Assembly: GCA_009193035.1 (NCBI GenBank)
Contig: SWDT01000001.1
Span: 496,001 to 560,000, forward strand
DNA: 64,000 nt
Reading direction: 5' to 3'
From: Halicephalobus mephisto
Lineage: Eukaryota; Nematoda; Chromadorea; Rhabditida; Panagrolaimidae
Every line of letters starts with the position of its first letter. Position 1 is the stretch's first letter. Position numbers and translations under genes: made by a program. Positions 47,162 to 58,852 of the stretch are shown here, one piece after another. The notes below the pieces were generated by a model, which searched no databases, had not been told where the DNA came from, and saw only the letters and a program-made list of their open reading frames with translations.

Positions 47162-48826
47162 ATGGAAGTTGATTCTGAAGAAGGCCCCAGCAGCTCCGCC
47201 AACAACATGGAGGTGGATGAAGTTGAAGACGGAATCCAATGGCGGTTTTCTCAAATAAAAGGGAACTTGGACAACGACGACTCGCCGACAGATGCAGATC
47301 TCATCTCGTGTGTAGAATTTTCGCCTGATGGTGAATTTTTAGCTACCGGTGACAAGGGCGGACGAGTTGTGATATTTCAACGGGATCAGAGTGGGAAATA
47401 CACCAACGGTGCCCGATCGAGTGAATACAATGTCTATTCTACTTTTCAATCTCACGAGCCGGAATTTGACTACTTGAAGTCTTTGGAGATAGAGGAGAAA
47501 ATTAATCAGATACGATTTTTGAAGAAGAAGAACGCATCTAACTTTATCATATCGACTAACGGTGAGTTGTTGATACAGCAAACTAGACCTATGACCGACT
47601 TTAGACAAAACAGTGAAGTTATGGAAAATCTCTGAACGTGAAAAACGAATGGCGGAAGGAAACTACAACTTACGGAACGACGACGGAACACCTCGGAAAT
47701 TCAATAACCAGCTAATTCTACCCAGGCTTGAGGGAATGGAATTGATAGTGGAAGCTTCGCCTCGACGTGTTTACGCTAATGCTCACACTTACCATATTAA
47801 CTCTATTAGCGTCAATTCTGATCAGGAAACATTTATCTCATCGGATGACCTTAGGATCAACCTTTGGCATCACGAGGTTACTTCTCAGAGTTATAGTAAG
47901 TCACACTGCGCTCTCCCTAGGTATTATTTCGGTTTCTTCAGATATTGTGGATATAAAGCCCGTTAATATGGAGGAACTTACCGAGGTTATAACTGCCGCT
48001 GAATTCCATCCGAGGGATTGCAATCTACTTGCTTACAGCTCTTCTAAAGGCATAATACGGTTGTGTGACATGCGTGTATCTGCGCTATGTGATGGAAATC
48101 CCATTATCTGTAAGTTTTCCAAGTGGTGGATTGTTTCCTCATGTGTTTTTGTAGTTTTTGAGGAAAGGGAAGATGCCAACAACAGGTCGTTCTTCTCTGA
48201 GATTATTTCTTCCGTTTCTGACGTTAAGTTCTCCCATAATGGACAATTTATACTTACTAGAGACTATCTGACTGTCAATGTGTGGGATATCCGACAAGAT
48301 GCTCATCCGATTGAGACCTATAATGTTCACGAGTATTTACGGTCAAAGTTGTGCGTACTTTATGAGAACGATTCTATTTTCGACAAATTTGAATGCGGTT
48401 GGAGCGGTGATGACAAGTATGGCTTCATTTCTTATGGACTTTTCTATTTGCTATTATTTCAGGCATATTGTAACCGGTTCGTATAGTAATCTGTTCCGGA
48501 CCTTCCGTCGTGGAGATCCCGAAGGCTCGACGTTCGAGGCTAGTGTGGACGCTTGTGATGCCCCGAACTCTCTGCTCAAGAAGAAATCCATTCCGCCTGT
48601 TGCTGGCACTCGTCGACGTAAAGACGATAACTCAGACAATCTAGATTACTCCAAAAAGATATTGCATGTTTCCTGGCATCCTAATGCGAACATAATCGCT
48701 CTGGCAGCAACTAACAATCTTTACATATTTGAAGGTCACACTCAACGTAACGCTCTTTCATGATAGTTGGTGACACTGGATTTAGTCACAGACGATGCGT
48801 TGGTTTGCCTTGACTTGGAGAAGTAG
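47162..48826 (+). CDS. sur-6: PP2A regulatory subunit B55 (SUR-6)
   Basis: The ATG at 47162 follows a CATCAG site by one base (probable trans-splice). The WD40 propeller is nearly colinear with human PPP2R2[54 protein letters not shown], then across introns [95 protein letters not shown] and [20 protein letters not shown]. The end is ambiguous. Reading through gives stop 48763 ([11 protein letters not shown]); removing a 57-nt intron (48735-48791) gives YIFED...LEK with stop at 48826, which better matches the YIFQDK ending of the family. B55 directs PP2A to CDK-phosphorylated and Ras-pathway substrates. Confidence 0.93.
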
Positions 48827-49383
48827 CTCCCTTAGATTTCAATTCGGCATTGTCTGTTTCTAATTCACGTTGCACTGTTTTCAAAGGTTAGAGTTTATTT
48901 ATTTTTTGGTTTTTCGTTTATGGAGTGTTATTAACTCGGTGTCTTTTCTCATAAATCCTTTGTCCACTAATCGCAGGTGATGTTTCTAATTCCTCTTTCA
49001 CATCAGTCTGTCACTTACGTGTACTGCGATTTCCGCTTTCCCCATTACGTGCCGCAGACATATCTCCTTTGTGGCCACCGGACCGAGTCCCAACACTCTT
49101 TGGACTATCTCTTTTCGAAATTGAATTTGCTGAATGTTTTATTACGCCTCAGTTTGCTTGTTATACTGTAAATGTTATGGTAGAGATTACATGAAAAATG
49201 TGATAATCGAGGAATTTATGGGAAGATGTGGGTAACCAGTTGGGATAAATGAAGGCGTTTTTGTAATTGATTGCGACAGATTTAGTGGGTATTTGGAATT
49301 TTGGTTTTAAATTTGAGATTAGTTCTCTGACATGGAAACTTGAGACTTGGAATTTTTGAATGTTGAAATGGATTCAAAGGTAT
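48827..49383. other. Gene-free stretch
   Basis: Short interval between convergent sur-6 and the gene ending at 49384. It presumably holds both 3' UTRs. No feature is recognised. Confidence 0.5.
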
Positions 49384-50259
49384 TCAGTAGAAGTAGCTGA
49401 TTTCGTTTTCGATGAGGACTGCTTCTCCTTTGTCGACTTCTTTATCGACGATGGCTTGCATACTGTCGTACCAAGATCCCAAAGCTGGAGAAGTTAGAGG
49501 GATTTTGATCTTCTTATTGAGATTTTCGACAGCATCTCGGACTTTGTAGAAACAGTCACTAGCTTGTTCGAAAATATCCTCCATGTGCTCGAGACCATCT
49601 CGGATTTCATGGATGATTTTTATTGGGAGATTAGTAGTTTCAGGATATTTTTCAAGGATCTTGGTGAAGTCTTCAGCGGCTCTGACAGTGTCATTGTATC
49701 TTTCGACAAGAAGACCGAAATAACATCGGATGTAAGTAGTGTCGGAATCGAAGCGGTTGTAGTTCTCCGAAATCCCCTTCTTCTCACAGAGACTCCGGGC
49801 ATGTTCACAGAACTTTTTGATGATCTGAGTGGATTCTTCCTCGAGTCTCTTTATGTCATTAGTTTCATCAAAGATAGCATCTACAGTAACACTTAAAAGT
49901 AAAACATTAATTAAAAACTTACGAAGAATCTCTTCTAGATTATCCGTTATAGTGTCACAAATAGTATAATCGTTTCCGAAAAGTTGTTCAGCATTTTCTT
50001 CATAAAATTCGAGTCTAAAAATAAAATTTTATATATAATTTTAATTAAAAACTTGCAATTGTTCAATACAACTGGCGTAGATTTCTCGAGCACTGAGATA
50101 TTCGTGATTTTTCAGAGCCTTGTCTCCGCAGTTGATAAGTCTGTCAATGTACCTCAACTTGAGATATTTGATATACTTGGTGTCCATCAATTCGTTCTTT
50201 TGGGATCTATGGGGTCTTGGAGGGGGTTGAGGAGTGGCTTCAGGCAATTTCTCATTCAT
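49384..50259 (-). CDS. Uncharacterised helical protein, possibly TPR-like
   Basis: Three exons encode about 262 residues. The N-terminus is Pro-rich (PEATPQPPPRPHRSQ). The rest is predicted helical with pairs resembling TPR hairpins: CGDKALKNHEYLSAREIYAS and RCYFGLLVERYNDTVRAAED. The C-terminus (NKKIKIPLTSPALGSWYDSM ... ISYFY) is distinct. The first intron (50015-50056) must be GC-AG (donor GCAAGT) to keep frame, with phase-2 join EQL|LEFYEEN. The second intron uses GTAAGT and an acceptor inside TGTTACTGTAG. No signal or TM. I do not recognise the family; the TPR resemblance is weak. Confidence 0.65.
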
Positions 50260-51254
50260 TATTAATCAAGTTCTCTGAAATTAAATATTTTATAGTAAAT
50301 TTATTCACACATTCGTTTTCAATATTATCACGGACTTGGATGTGATTCACATCTTTCAGAATTTGACTAACGGGATGTTTTTTTAAAACAGATTTATCTC
50401 GTAGTGAACATATTTCGAACATAAAAATAGAATTATTTTCGAGTTATTTTTGGATTAGTTTTTGGAAAAATTTCGAATCATATTTGAAAATCAGCGAATT
50501 CATTACGGTTATTAAGAAATTCACGATAAAAATTCATTTCGCAATAAATATCACCCAAAAATGGCAATTCCATTTCAGCCAAATGTTTGTCCGTAAATAT
50601 TCAGACTTTCCCAGCTTTTTTTCTTGTTATACGTTTAAATATCAACCAAAAATTGAAAAAATAAATTTTCAAATGCGAATTTAAAAGAAGAACAACTTTC
50701 GTCTCCCAGATTTCAGATTCAACTATGCCAGTTTTTCCTTTTTTGAAGCCAACATTTAGTTTACCTTTTCAGTAAAAAAAACGAAAAAAGAACGACCGTT
50801 AATAAGAAGCAACATCCCCAAGACTCAACTTGTGTTTCCTCATGACTGGATTTATCGGGATTAATAAATTATAGCTTTTTACAGTTTATAAAAAAGTACA
50901 ATTTATCACGTTTGTAAAAAGACATAATTTGCAAATGTCTTGTTTATTACCGTATTTGGTAAATAACACGTCAGATTAATTGAATAAAAACAGAAAAATA
51001 AATCTTTGTATATTGTGTAATTGACAATTTTAAACAAGTAGGATTTCCATAAATGAGTCATTGAAGAGTCTTCACGTAGGCGGTTTCTCCAGATCGAAGG
51101 AAGATCAAAGAGATTGTCATTTCGCGGAATCCAGTTTGTGCCCGACAGCATCCAAAGCTGCTTTCTTCGATCAATAGGAGACCCGTTCTTTGTTCGATCC
51201 ATATGCGTTTTTCTAACCTTGGTTGCTGATTAAACGTTGCTGGATGTGGCATCG
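50260..51254. other. Intergenic between divergent genes
   Basis: About 1 kb, AT-rich. ORFs at 50484-50684 (+) and 50906-51252 (-) have no motif support. The upstream elements of the astacin gene presumably lie here. Confidence 0.4.
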
Positions 51255-53487
51255 ATGAAGGCCCCTCAATGTTGGGCTAAATTATTTTTAATTTTCGTTT
51301 TCGGAATTTTTTTGGGAGTTTCAAGGGCAGAAAGGACGAAAAAGGCCTCTTCAGCAGCCTTGTCACGGATAAAGGAGCTCATTAACAGGAGAGCTGAGAG
51401 GTGAGTCAACTTGGACGTGTTTACGATTGCAGTTGGGATTTAGAGAAGTTGCTCAGGCTGACGTCGGAGATATTCAGAATGACGACGCGAATGTCGTGTT
51501 ACGAAATCCTGATGCAAAACCTCATCACGATGAATTATCAGTCAACGACCCCGAACAGTACTTTCAGGGAGATGTGGAGTTATCGGAGAAACAAGCAGAA
51601 GGACTTCAAGAGGAGCTACAAGAAGAGTTGGAAGATCCATCAGAATCAAGGAAAAAAAGGAAAGTCGGGAAAGAACCGCTCTACAAACGATGGGAGAGAG
51701 GACGACCAATCAGTTATGATTTTGCTGAAAATATTCCAGAATTAACTAAAATAAAAATCCGTGATGCTCTCAAAATCTGGGAACAACATACTTGTATTCG
51801 CTTTAGAGAAGATGGTCCAGATGTCGACAGATTGGAGTTCTTCGACGGTGGTGGTTGTTCCAGTTTCGTCGGAAGAGCCGGAGGGACTCAAGGAATTTCG
51901 ATCTCCACTCCTGGATGTGATTTTGTCGGGATAATCTCCCACGAAGTCGGACATGCTCTCGGACTATTCCACGAACAGGCCCGTCCTGACCAACAAGATT
52001 ACATCGCCATCCATTACGGTAATATCCCGATAAGCAGATGGAATAACTTCCATCCGGTAACCGGATCTCAGGCCGATACATTTCTCTTACCGTATGATGC
52101 CGGGTCTGTAATGCATTACGGACCTTATGGATTCGCCTCTGATCCATATAGACCTACAATCTCAACTTTGGATCGGAGTCTGCAATCGACAATAGGACAA
52201 CGGGCTGGACCTTCGTTTTTAGATTTTGAAGCTGTGAGTTGTACTATTTACCAATTAAGTAACCCTCTAAATGTATTTCTAGATCAATATTGCCTACAAC
52301 TGCCTAGATAAATGTCCCCATCTTCCATGTCAACACGGCGGTTATCCCAACCCCAATGATTGTTCCCGGTGTGAATGTCCTTCGGGTTTCTCCGGCAGAT
52401 TCTGCCAAGAAGTCCGATTTAGTAATTGTGGAGCCAAAATTCTGGCTTCAACTGAACCTATTACTATTTCCTCTCCAAATTTCCCAGATTTCTTTTCCTC
52501 TAATTCCTACTGTGTCTGGCTGATTGAAGCTCCTCCAGGTGGATATGTCTTTTTGGAATTCATCGAACAGTTCCATTATCAATGTGAGGACACTTGTGAC
52601 AAATCCTATGTTGAAGTCCACATCGGGCCAGATTTCCGATCTACAGGTTACCGTTATTGCTGTGCGAGTATCCCTACCCAGAAATTTGCCTCAATCACAC
52701 AAGAAATGTTAGTTATCCATAATGGATGGGGAGATCGGGGTCGCGGGTTCAAAGCGAGAGTCTGGTCCGATAAAGCTTGGATTACGACTCTACTGCCTCC
52801 GATAACAACATCAAAAGCGGTCACTACAACTACAGAAGTCTCCACTACAACAACGACAAAAAAGAAACCAAAAATGACTGAAGGAATGACTACAACAGAA
52901 CCCCCTGAATCGTTCATTATCAAAACAACCAAGAGAGTATGGAGACCAAAGACCGTAAGACCTACTACTTCCACTGCAGAAACTCCTACAACAACAGAAC
53001 CACAACCGTTGGTGCCGATTATCCCAGTGGCTCCTATTGTTCCAGTAAAAGGAGATGGTAACATTAATTGCTTTACAATAACTCTTTAAACTTAATTAAC
53101 TTTTCAGAATGCAATTGTGGACCTTGGTCAATCTGGCAAGATGCTTGTACTCAACAATGTGGAGGATGTGGGAAGAGGACCAGAAGACGACAATGTACTT
53201 CAACTGAAAATTGCCGAACAGAAGATAAACGACCGTGTAATTTTGAAGCTTGTCCTCCGGGCACTAACTTCTTGTTCAATAACGGCGAATTCCACATTCT
53301 CTGGAAGGGTTGCTGTGTGGGCCTCTTCCGAAGCCAAACAGGACAATGTACAGCTTTAGATGAAGGCGATAATCCGTTCTTAAAAATAATTTCTTCTTTG
53401 CTCACACCCCAGGATCTGAAAAAAAATGGAACTCTTTCAATACCTGATGCTAAATTTAGTGAGCATTTCAACAAGAAACGATCATGA
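51255..53487 (+). CDS. Secreted astacin metalloprotease with EGF, CUB and TSP1 domains
   Basis: The start at 51255 gives a signal peptide (LFLIFVFGIFLGVSRA). Exon 1 ends at 51400; a 46-nt intron leads to REVAQADVGD at 51444. After an acidic propeptide and a basic maturation region (ESRKKRKVGKEPLYKRW), the astacin domain carries the zinc motif HEVGHALGLFHEQARPD and the Met-turn SVMHYGPYGFA. It is followed by an EGF-like module (CPHLPCQHGGYPNPNDCSRC), a CUB domain (NCGAKILAS ... WSDKAW), a long Thr/Pro linker (TTTTEVSTTTTTKKK), and one thrombospondin type 1 repeat (CGPWSIWQDACTQQCGGCGK). This is the nematode NAS subgroup V architecture (NAS-33 to -38, including DPY-31), involved in cuticle collagen processing, hatching or moulting. 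Which member is not decidable here. Confidence 0.92.
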
Positions 53488-54120
53488 ATGGATTTTTTTT
53501 TGTTTATTTTTTCCTTGTTTTCGAATGGGTAAAAACTGTCTTCCAATCGGTCATGCTTGTCAACACTTGAGGAGCTGCCAAAAGGGGAATAGGGGTTTTT
53601 CTCAACTTCTGTAATGACCTCGGAGGAATAATGCTCATATTGTTGCTTCTTTAACGTCGTCAGGATTATTTTATTGCTTCCCGCTGTTTTGTATTTTTTC
53701 TTTCAATCGGAATTTAGATCCGTTTATCGAGAAAAATCACGATTTTTTCATGGTTTCCCACATTTATCCATGCTTTTGTCCTAAAGGACGTCCTTTTAAA
53801 AATAATGACAATTTTCACTAGTTTTATTTATCTGAAAAAAGACTATAAAAGTCTAAAAATGTTTTTTGTTCTAGAGAATTATTCTTTTAAAGATTTAAGG
53901 ATCAGTTATGGGTAAAATCCGATGAAAAACGAGAAATAAAGCTTTCGACAGCTTTGATTTTTCTTTCTCTGCTGTGGACCGCCCCGTTTGGGGGCGCAAA
54001 ATGGTTCTGCCTTCCGATATCGGATTGTTTTTGCTGACTGAAATTGTTCTTTCTATTTTTAAAAAATAAATGACAGCTCAGATTTAGTTTATGACGGCAT
54101 CCGTGTTTTGAAAACATCAA
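53488..54120. other. Intergenic between astacin and Fringe genes
   Basis: About 630 bp on the + strand side, long for an operon. No ORF with support was seen. Confidence 0.5.
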
Positions 54121-55791
54121 AATGCGTTACTTCCTCTGTATTCTGTTTTTTCTACCGTTGCTGTTATTTTTCATAATTAATCCATTTACGGTAAGAATTG
54201 ATAAAAGTAACTAATTTAATTAATTTTAATTTAGTCTATATCTTTTGTTGAAAGAAATCTTAAATCTCGAAAAAGTCAAAATACTTCTGATTTAGTAATT
54301 GCTGTAAAAACGACGAAAAATAACCACGAAACAAGGATCAAAGACATCGTTGAAACCTGGTTTCAACTGTCACCTGGAGAGGTTAGTTCAATTCGAATTT
54401 TTCTTTCAAGTTGCCGATGTTTGTTTACGGTTATTTCGCCGTCTGGTATTCCTTCAAGGCATAATTGAAACCGTAATGAGATTAACCGGATTAAGGTCTG
54501 GCTTTAGATATTCTTTGTGACCGATTTTGCCGACGATGCTCTTAATAAGTCCACACAAGGCCATTTGATCGATTCCTACTGTCCCATGGGACATAAAGCG
54601 TGAGTTGAAAAATAATATTTAATTAATAATAATTACTTTAGCTCGGCTCTAGTTTGTAAAATGAACCGACAACTACGACTTTTCGTCGAAACTAATGCCA
54701 AGTAAGTAAAGTTTTATTTTTATCTACATCAAAGTCTCAGTGAAAATTGAGGTCGTAGATTCTCAAATTACCGCTTTCCCACGAGTGTTCTGAACACTGA
54801 TAAGATGAGTTAATCGGTCGGGGAAGAGTCAAATTGACAAATCTTCCAAGTGTCGACCCCCGACGGAGAGAGGAATATTGGTCCTCTGCTGGACACCATT
54901 TTGGATTTTCGCAAATTGGCTCCTTAAAGAAGAATAGATTGATTGTTCCGCACGAGAACTGACGATTTATGAATAGGATTAACATTTAATTTCTCACTTT
55001 TGTGTATCCAAATCCATGCAAATTACGATCGAAAAGAAATTTCATTGTAACTGACAAATTACAGATGGAGCTGTTTGATGGATGATGACAATTTCGTCAA
55101 TGTCCCTCTGTTGAAAGACATTTTACTCGCAATGGACGAATCCAAGCCCTTTTATTTGGGCAAAAAGTCAACTGCCGAGCCAGTTACCATTTACGATGGA
55201 TCAGGAACTACAGTATGCTCATTAGTTCTTTTGAAAATTTTCAATCGTTAAATTTCAGCGTCCATTTGATTTTGGAACAGGGGGTGCTGGTATTTGTCTT
55301 TCTCAAGCAGCAATCCAGAAAATGGCACCTCGACTCGCGAACAACGGTTTCCGGACTCTTGGATCGCGATTTCGGTTGACAGATGACTTAGCATTGGGGT
55401 TTTTCATGAGTAAGTTCGTTTTCAAAATAAGTCAAATCAAAAGAAAACAATTTTCTGCATCATTTGATCCAAGGTCAAAAGAAGTCTAAAATGATTTATT
55501 GCAGCCAACGTGCTCGGCATTCAACTCACTGAAATGAAAAATTTCCACTCACACCTTGAGGACCTCAGTTCGATCCCTCTACGTGAACTCAAATTCCAGC
55601 CAGTTCTGAGTGGAGGAAGTCTTGGTGATTACAATAATAACAACCTTGTTTCTCTACCGTATCTTTTCGAACCTGACAAAGACCCCCTTAAATTCAGATC
55701 ACTTTATTGTTATATCTTCAGGACGAATTGTCCGAGAAATGCCGAGGTCATGCTCTATCAACTGGAACAACCGAAATTCTGGAGGATATGA
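54121..55791 (+). CDS. fng: Fringe-type beta-1,3-N-acetylglucosaminyltransferase
   Basis: About seven exons encode ~330 residues. The N-terminus is a type II signal anchor (LCILFFLPLLLFFII), as expected for a Golgi enzyme. Matches to Fringe in order: DLVIAVKTTKNNHETRIKDI, ETWFQLSPGEIFFVTDFADD, SALVCKMNRQLRLFVETNAK, then the catalytic metal site WSCLMDDDNFVNV, then STAEPVTIYDGSG, FGTGGAGICLSQAAIQKMAP, RLTDDLALGFFMTNVLGIQL and FHSHLEDLSSIPLRELKFQP. Fringe elongates O-fucose on EGF repeats of Notch with GlcNAc. The C-terminal ~60 residues (LKFRSLYCYIF...CPRNAEVMLY) align with the Fringe end (FRSIHCHLYP..CPRTAIF), extended by QLEQPKFWRI. The 362-nt intron before WSC is long for this window. Confidence in GT31 Fringe assignment is high; substrate is inferred. 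Confidence 0.9.
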
Positions 55792-55991
55792 TTCAAGAGT
55801 GCAAATACTGGGAAAACTTTTATCAGTGAAACGGGTTATTGTAAAATAATTAAATTAATGGTAATGAAGTTGGAAGAAATGGACTTCATCGAAGTCTTTA
55901 TTAACCCTGATCAACAGAACAAAACTCATTTGAGCTGAAGGGGAAATCGGCATTAAATAAGAGGTTGAGAAGGCACCGGAGAACTTATGCT

Positions 55992-56858
55992 TTATCGACC
56001 GATGTATACTGGTCTGTCTTCGATCTCGAATTCAGCAGTGGCGGCTCTACTTCCTTTGTGTTTGCCAGAAGCGATGATGAAGATGATACCGGCAACAATG
56101 TAGATACCGACGACGAACCAGGCCAAGTAGACAGCTGATCCGTCTTCTTGAACGGCAGAATAGTCCCAATCAGAATTCAATTGTTTTTGAGCAACTTCAG
56201 TATTCCATTCATTCACACTGTTTGTTAAAATTTCAACTGTTGCAGCAACACAGCCGGCTGAAAAGACATCTGTTACCCATTACTTAAGGGTTTCGAGTTT
56301 ACCAATGAGGAAGTCGATTAACGCAACGACTCGTTTGTAGACAAATCTGTGGTGTCTAAATGTCAGGAAGGCAGCAAAGTTGTTGCAAGCCATCAGGATT
56401 AAAGCAATGATAGAGAGAGCAATCTGAGCGTAATAAAAATCTGGAATAACGCTTGGGATCAAACACGATTTATAAATGAGCTAACTCTTTAGATTTGCAT
56501 CTGCAAGCCTCAGGATTTTTTCCGAAGGTTTCGGCAAATGAGGTAACCATTCAGCTGAAAATAAAGCTCATTGTAAATGAATAATAAACAATAACAAAGT
56601 ACCAATTCCAGTTGTGTTTATCGTTCTCCATTCGCCCCAGACACCAAGTCTGACGTTGACGTGGGCTCCATCTGTATTGATGAAATCAATAATAGCCCAA
56701 CTTGGAAGTAGTATTGCTACAATAAAAATAACAGCTCCAATGATAGTGGCAGCCGTAGCGATGGCCATGAATCTTCTGAGACAGATGACCTTTTGGTAAC
56801 TTCTGACATTCAAGGCTTGGGATCCTCGGAGTTCAATTCCCTTCTGATACATGTGCAT
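55992..56858 (-). CDS. Clc/claudin-like four-pass membrane protein
   Basis: The ATG at 56858 follows TTTTAG by 3 nt (probable trans-splice). About four exons encode ~245 residues with four TM segments: MAIATAATIIGAVIFIVAIL, YYAQIALSIIALILMACNNF, a segment around VVALIDFLIAGCVAATVEIL (spliced across 56311-56242), and AVYLAWFVVGIYIVAGIIFI. Extracellular loop 1 carries VRLGVWGEWRTIN, reminiscent of the claudin W-GLW-type motif. The C-terminal tail is short and ends EIEDRPVYIGR. This resembles the nematode Clc-like family of the PMP22/claudin superfamily, linked to junctions and receptors. No PDZ-binding motif of classic claudin type is seen. Confidence 0.75.
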
Positions 56859-57637
56859 TTTCTAAAATTACGAGATTAAACATCACGAAATAAAGTCTAA
56901 GGACAAAAATAGTTAGATAACAAAGAGATGTTACACGTGCCACCAGTGTCAAGATCAAAGAGAGCTGTCTACCGAATATTGTCCGTTGAATTGAGCACTT
57001 GGTGCATCTTTTAAGCCGCAAAACCTTTTATTTAACTAAAGAAAATACTTGGCAGACAGCTGTTGCAGCTGGGATCAATTCAGACCCTTGTACATTGATT
57101 GCCAATGGGCATTCGTACAAATATGAAAAGTTGAAGGACTTTAAAGCAGGTGTTACATAGAAACTCTTGTACCAGGTATATAGTCTTAAATAAATAATAA
57201 ATTCTGCAGTAAAAATTTAAAATTACTAATTATTTGCAGAATTCAAAGAACAAAATTGAAAAAATATGTTATTTGAGAAAATTTGACGACGAAAAAATCC
57301 ATTTCGTCAATGCAGTTACAATATCAAAAACTTCATCAACAAGTTAGCATAATTGAATTGGAAACAATGCTTTTGGCCGACTTTTTCCAAATGCATTGCA
57401 TTCAATTACTAACGCTTCAGTATGGATCAATAATTACGAGTTTCGATGTCAGAAACAGCTGATCATTTAAGAACGAATTTGTGAAATAATGAAACAAAGA
57501 TAAAAGGATCCGATAAACAAAAAACAAATTTCGCTAAAGTCATATAAAATTACAATTTCAAAGCTCTAAAATCATTAAGAATTCAATAAAAGATCCTCAA
57601 CCATTCCAGAAATCCACAGAAAGTTTTAGAATTTAAT
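56859..57637. other. Intergenic
   Basis: AT-rich flank between the claudin-like gene and the minisatellite. Nothing else is recognised. Confidence 0.5.
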
Positions 57638-57818
57638 AAAAATATCTAAAATATCTAAAATATCTAAAATATCTAAAATATCTAAAAATATCTAAAATAT
57701 CTAAAATATCTAAAATATCTAAAATATCTAAAATATCTAAAATATCTAAAATATCTAAAATATCTAAAATATCTAAAATATCTAAAATATCTAAAATATC
57801 TAAAATATCTAAAAATAT
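57638..57818. repeat. 9-bp minisatellite (ATATCTAAA)n
   Basis: About 20 tandem copies of ATATCTAAA, nearly perfect, with single-A insertions near 57687 and at the right end. The minus-strand frame reads repeated Leu-Asp-Ile, explaining a 77-codon open frame that should not be called a gene. Confidence 0.97.
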
Positions 57819-58215
57819 TGCAGAAATTCGTGTTGAAACAAGTTTATAACAATGTCCATTATTCACTCTCGAAATAATAAAATTGAACGATAAGTTTATT
57901 TCGAATAAGAACGTGCAAAAGACAAAGCGACTTTCCCTGACTAAGGTTGCTTTAAGAAAGTCGTCCTACGGGTAGATCTTTGATGAGAAATAATTTCTGT
58001 AAACTCTTATCTTGTGAGAGCCTTAGCGTAAACAGATCCCAATCTACTAAGCGTGATTTGATGGGCCGAAAACAAAGTCCGTCTTGAAAGCAGCTAATGT
58101 GCCGGACTCTGTTCTTCCTTGATTGAAGGAAGCTTTTTCTGGATGTCCTATTTTCCTTTTTCTTTATTCGCCTATCAATTTAAAAAAGACAAAATAAAAT
58201 GACATTAGGATAGTG
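57819..58215. other. Intergenic downstream of the ETS gene
   Basis: Less AT-rich than its neighbours, with a small inverted motif TTCCTTGATTGAAGGAA near 58119-58136. It could be part of the ETS 3' UTR. No ORF is supported. Confidence 0.4.
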
Positions 58216-58852
58216 TTACCAATGGATGTATTCTGCATTTGGGACAAATGAGCAGGCCTTTTTCAAGTAGGGTTTGATGTCACAAGTAAATTGGTAAACA
58301 TATTTCTTCCTGTGGGTTTTCTGGAGAATATGACGATCGTAGTAATACCGAAGACCTCGAGAGAGTTTCTCGTAAGTCATCTAGAGTTTTATTATTGACG
58401 GATTTCGTAACACAAAAACTTACTGTAGGTTTATTTTTTCGAATACCCCATTTTTTAGCGATGATTTCCGGATCGAGAATCTTGAATTCGTAAGGAGCAT
58501 TCCCTGTCCATTTTATGATGGAGGAATTTCGTTCTTCGTCGACTAAAAGTTCAAGTAGGAATTGCCAAAGATGAACTGCTCCCGTAACTGCTAAATTTAA
58601 ATTAAATTAAAAAGTTAATTATTTCGAAATCAGACCATTTTGAGAAATCTGAGGTTTATTCACAGACCATTGGTTACTGACATTCTGAAAACCGTAATCC
58701 ACAGGATTCATATTAGGTAAATTAAAATTAAAATTTTCTTTACTAGAACCAGTAGAGTTACAATAAAAATCGGAATTTATATTTTCCAAAGTCCAGTATT
58801 GTTCTGTATTAAAAACCGAATTCATTGACCCTTGAACGAAATTATTCTGCAT
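58216..58852 (-). CDS. Small ETS-domain transcription factor
   Basis: Three exons encode about 180 residues. The ATG at 58852 follows TTTTAG by 3 nt. The N-terminal ~75 residues are Asn/Ser-rich ([20 protein letters not shown]). The rest is an ETS domain: [37 protein letters not shown], then after an intron at the typical place [20 protein letters not shown] and [20 protein letters not shown]. The DNA-contacting arginines of RGLRYYY are kept; S-R-G-L replaces the usual S-R-A-L. The domain resembles the GABPA/ETS class most. It ends shortly after the domain (EYIHW). No Pointed domain is present. Upstream exons cannot be excluded, but the trans-splice-like acceptor suggests the gene is complete. 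Confidence 0.9.

Noticed and set aside
52654..53064. 136-codon hydrophobic Val-rich ORF on the minus strand
   Set aside because: Antisense of the Thr/Pro-rich linker of the astacin gene.
54737..54985. Minus-strand ORF with several Cys inside a Fringe intron
   Set aside because: Considered as a nested gene; no domain, start context or splice sites support it.
57633..57866. 77-codon LDI-repeat ORF on the minus strand
   Set aside because: It is a reading of the ATATCTAAA minisatellite.
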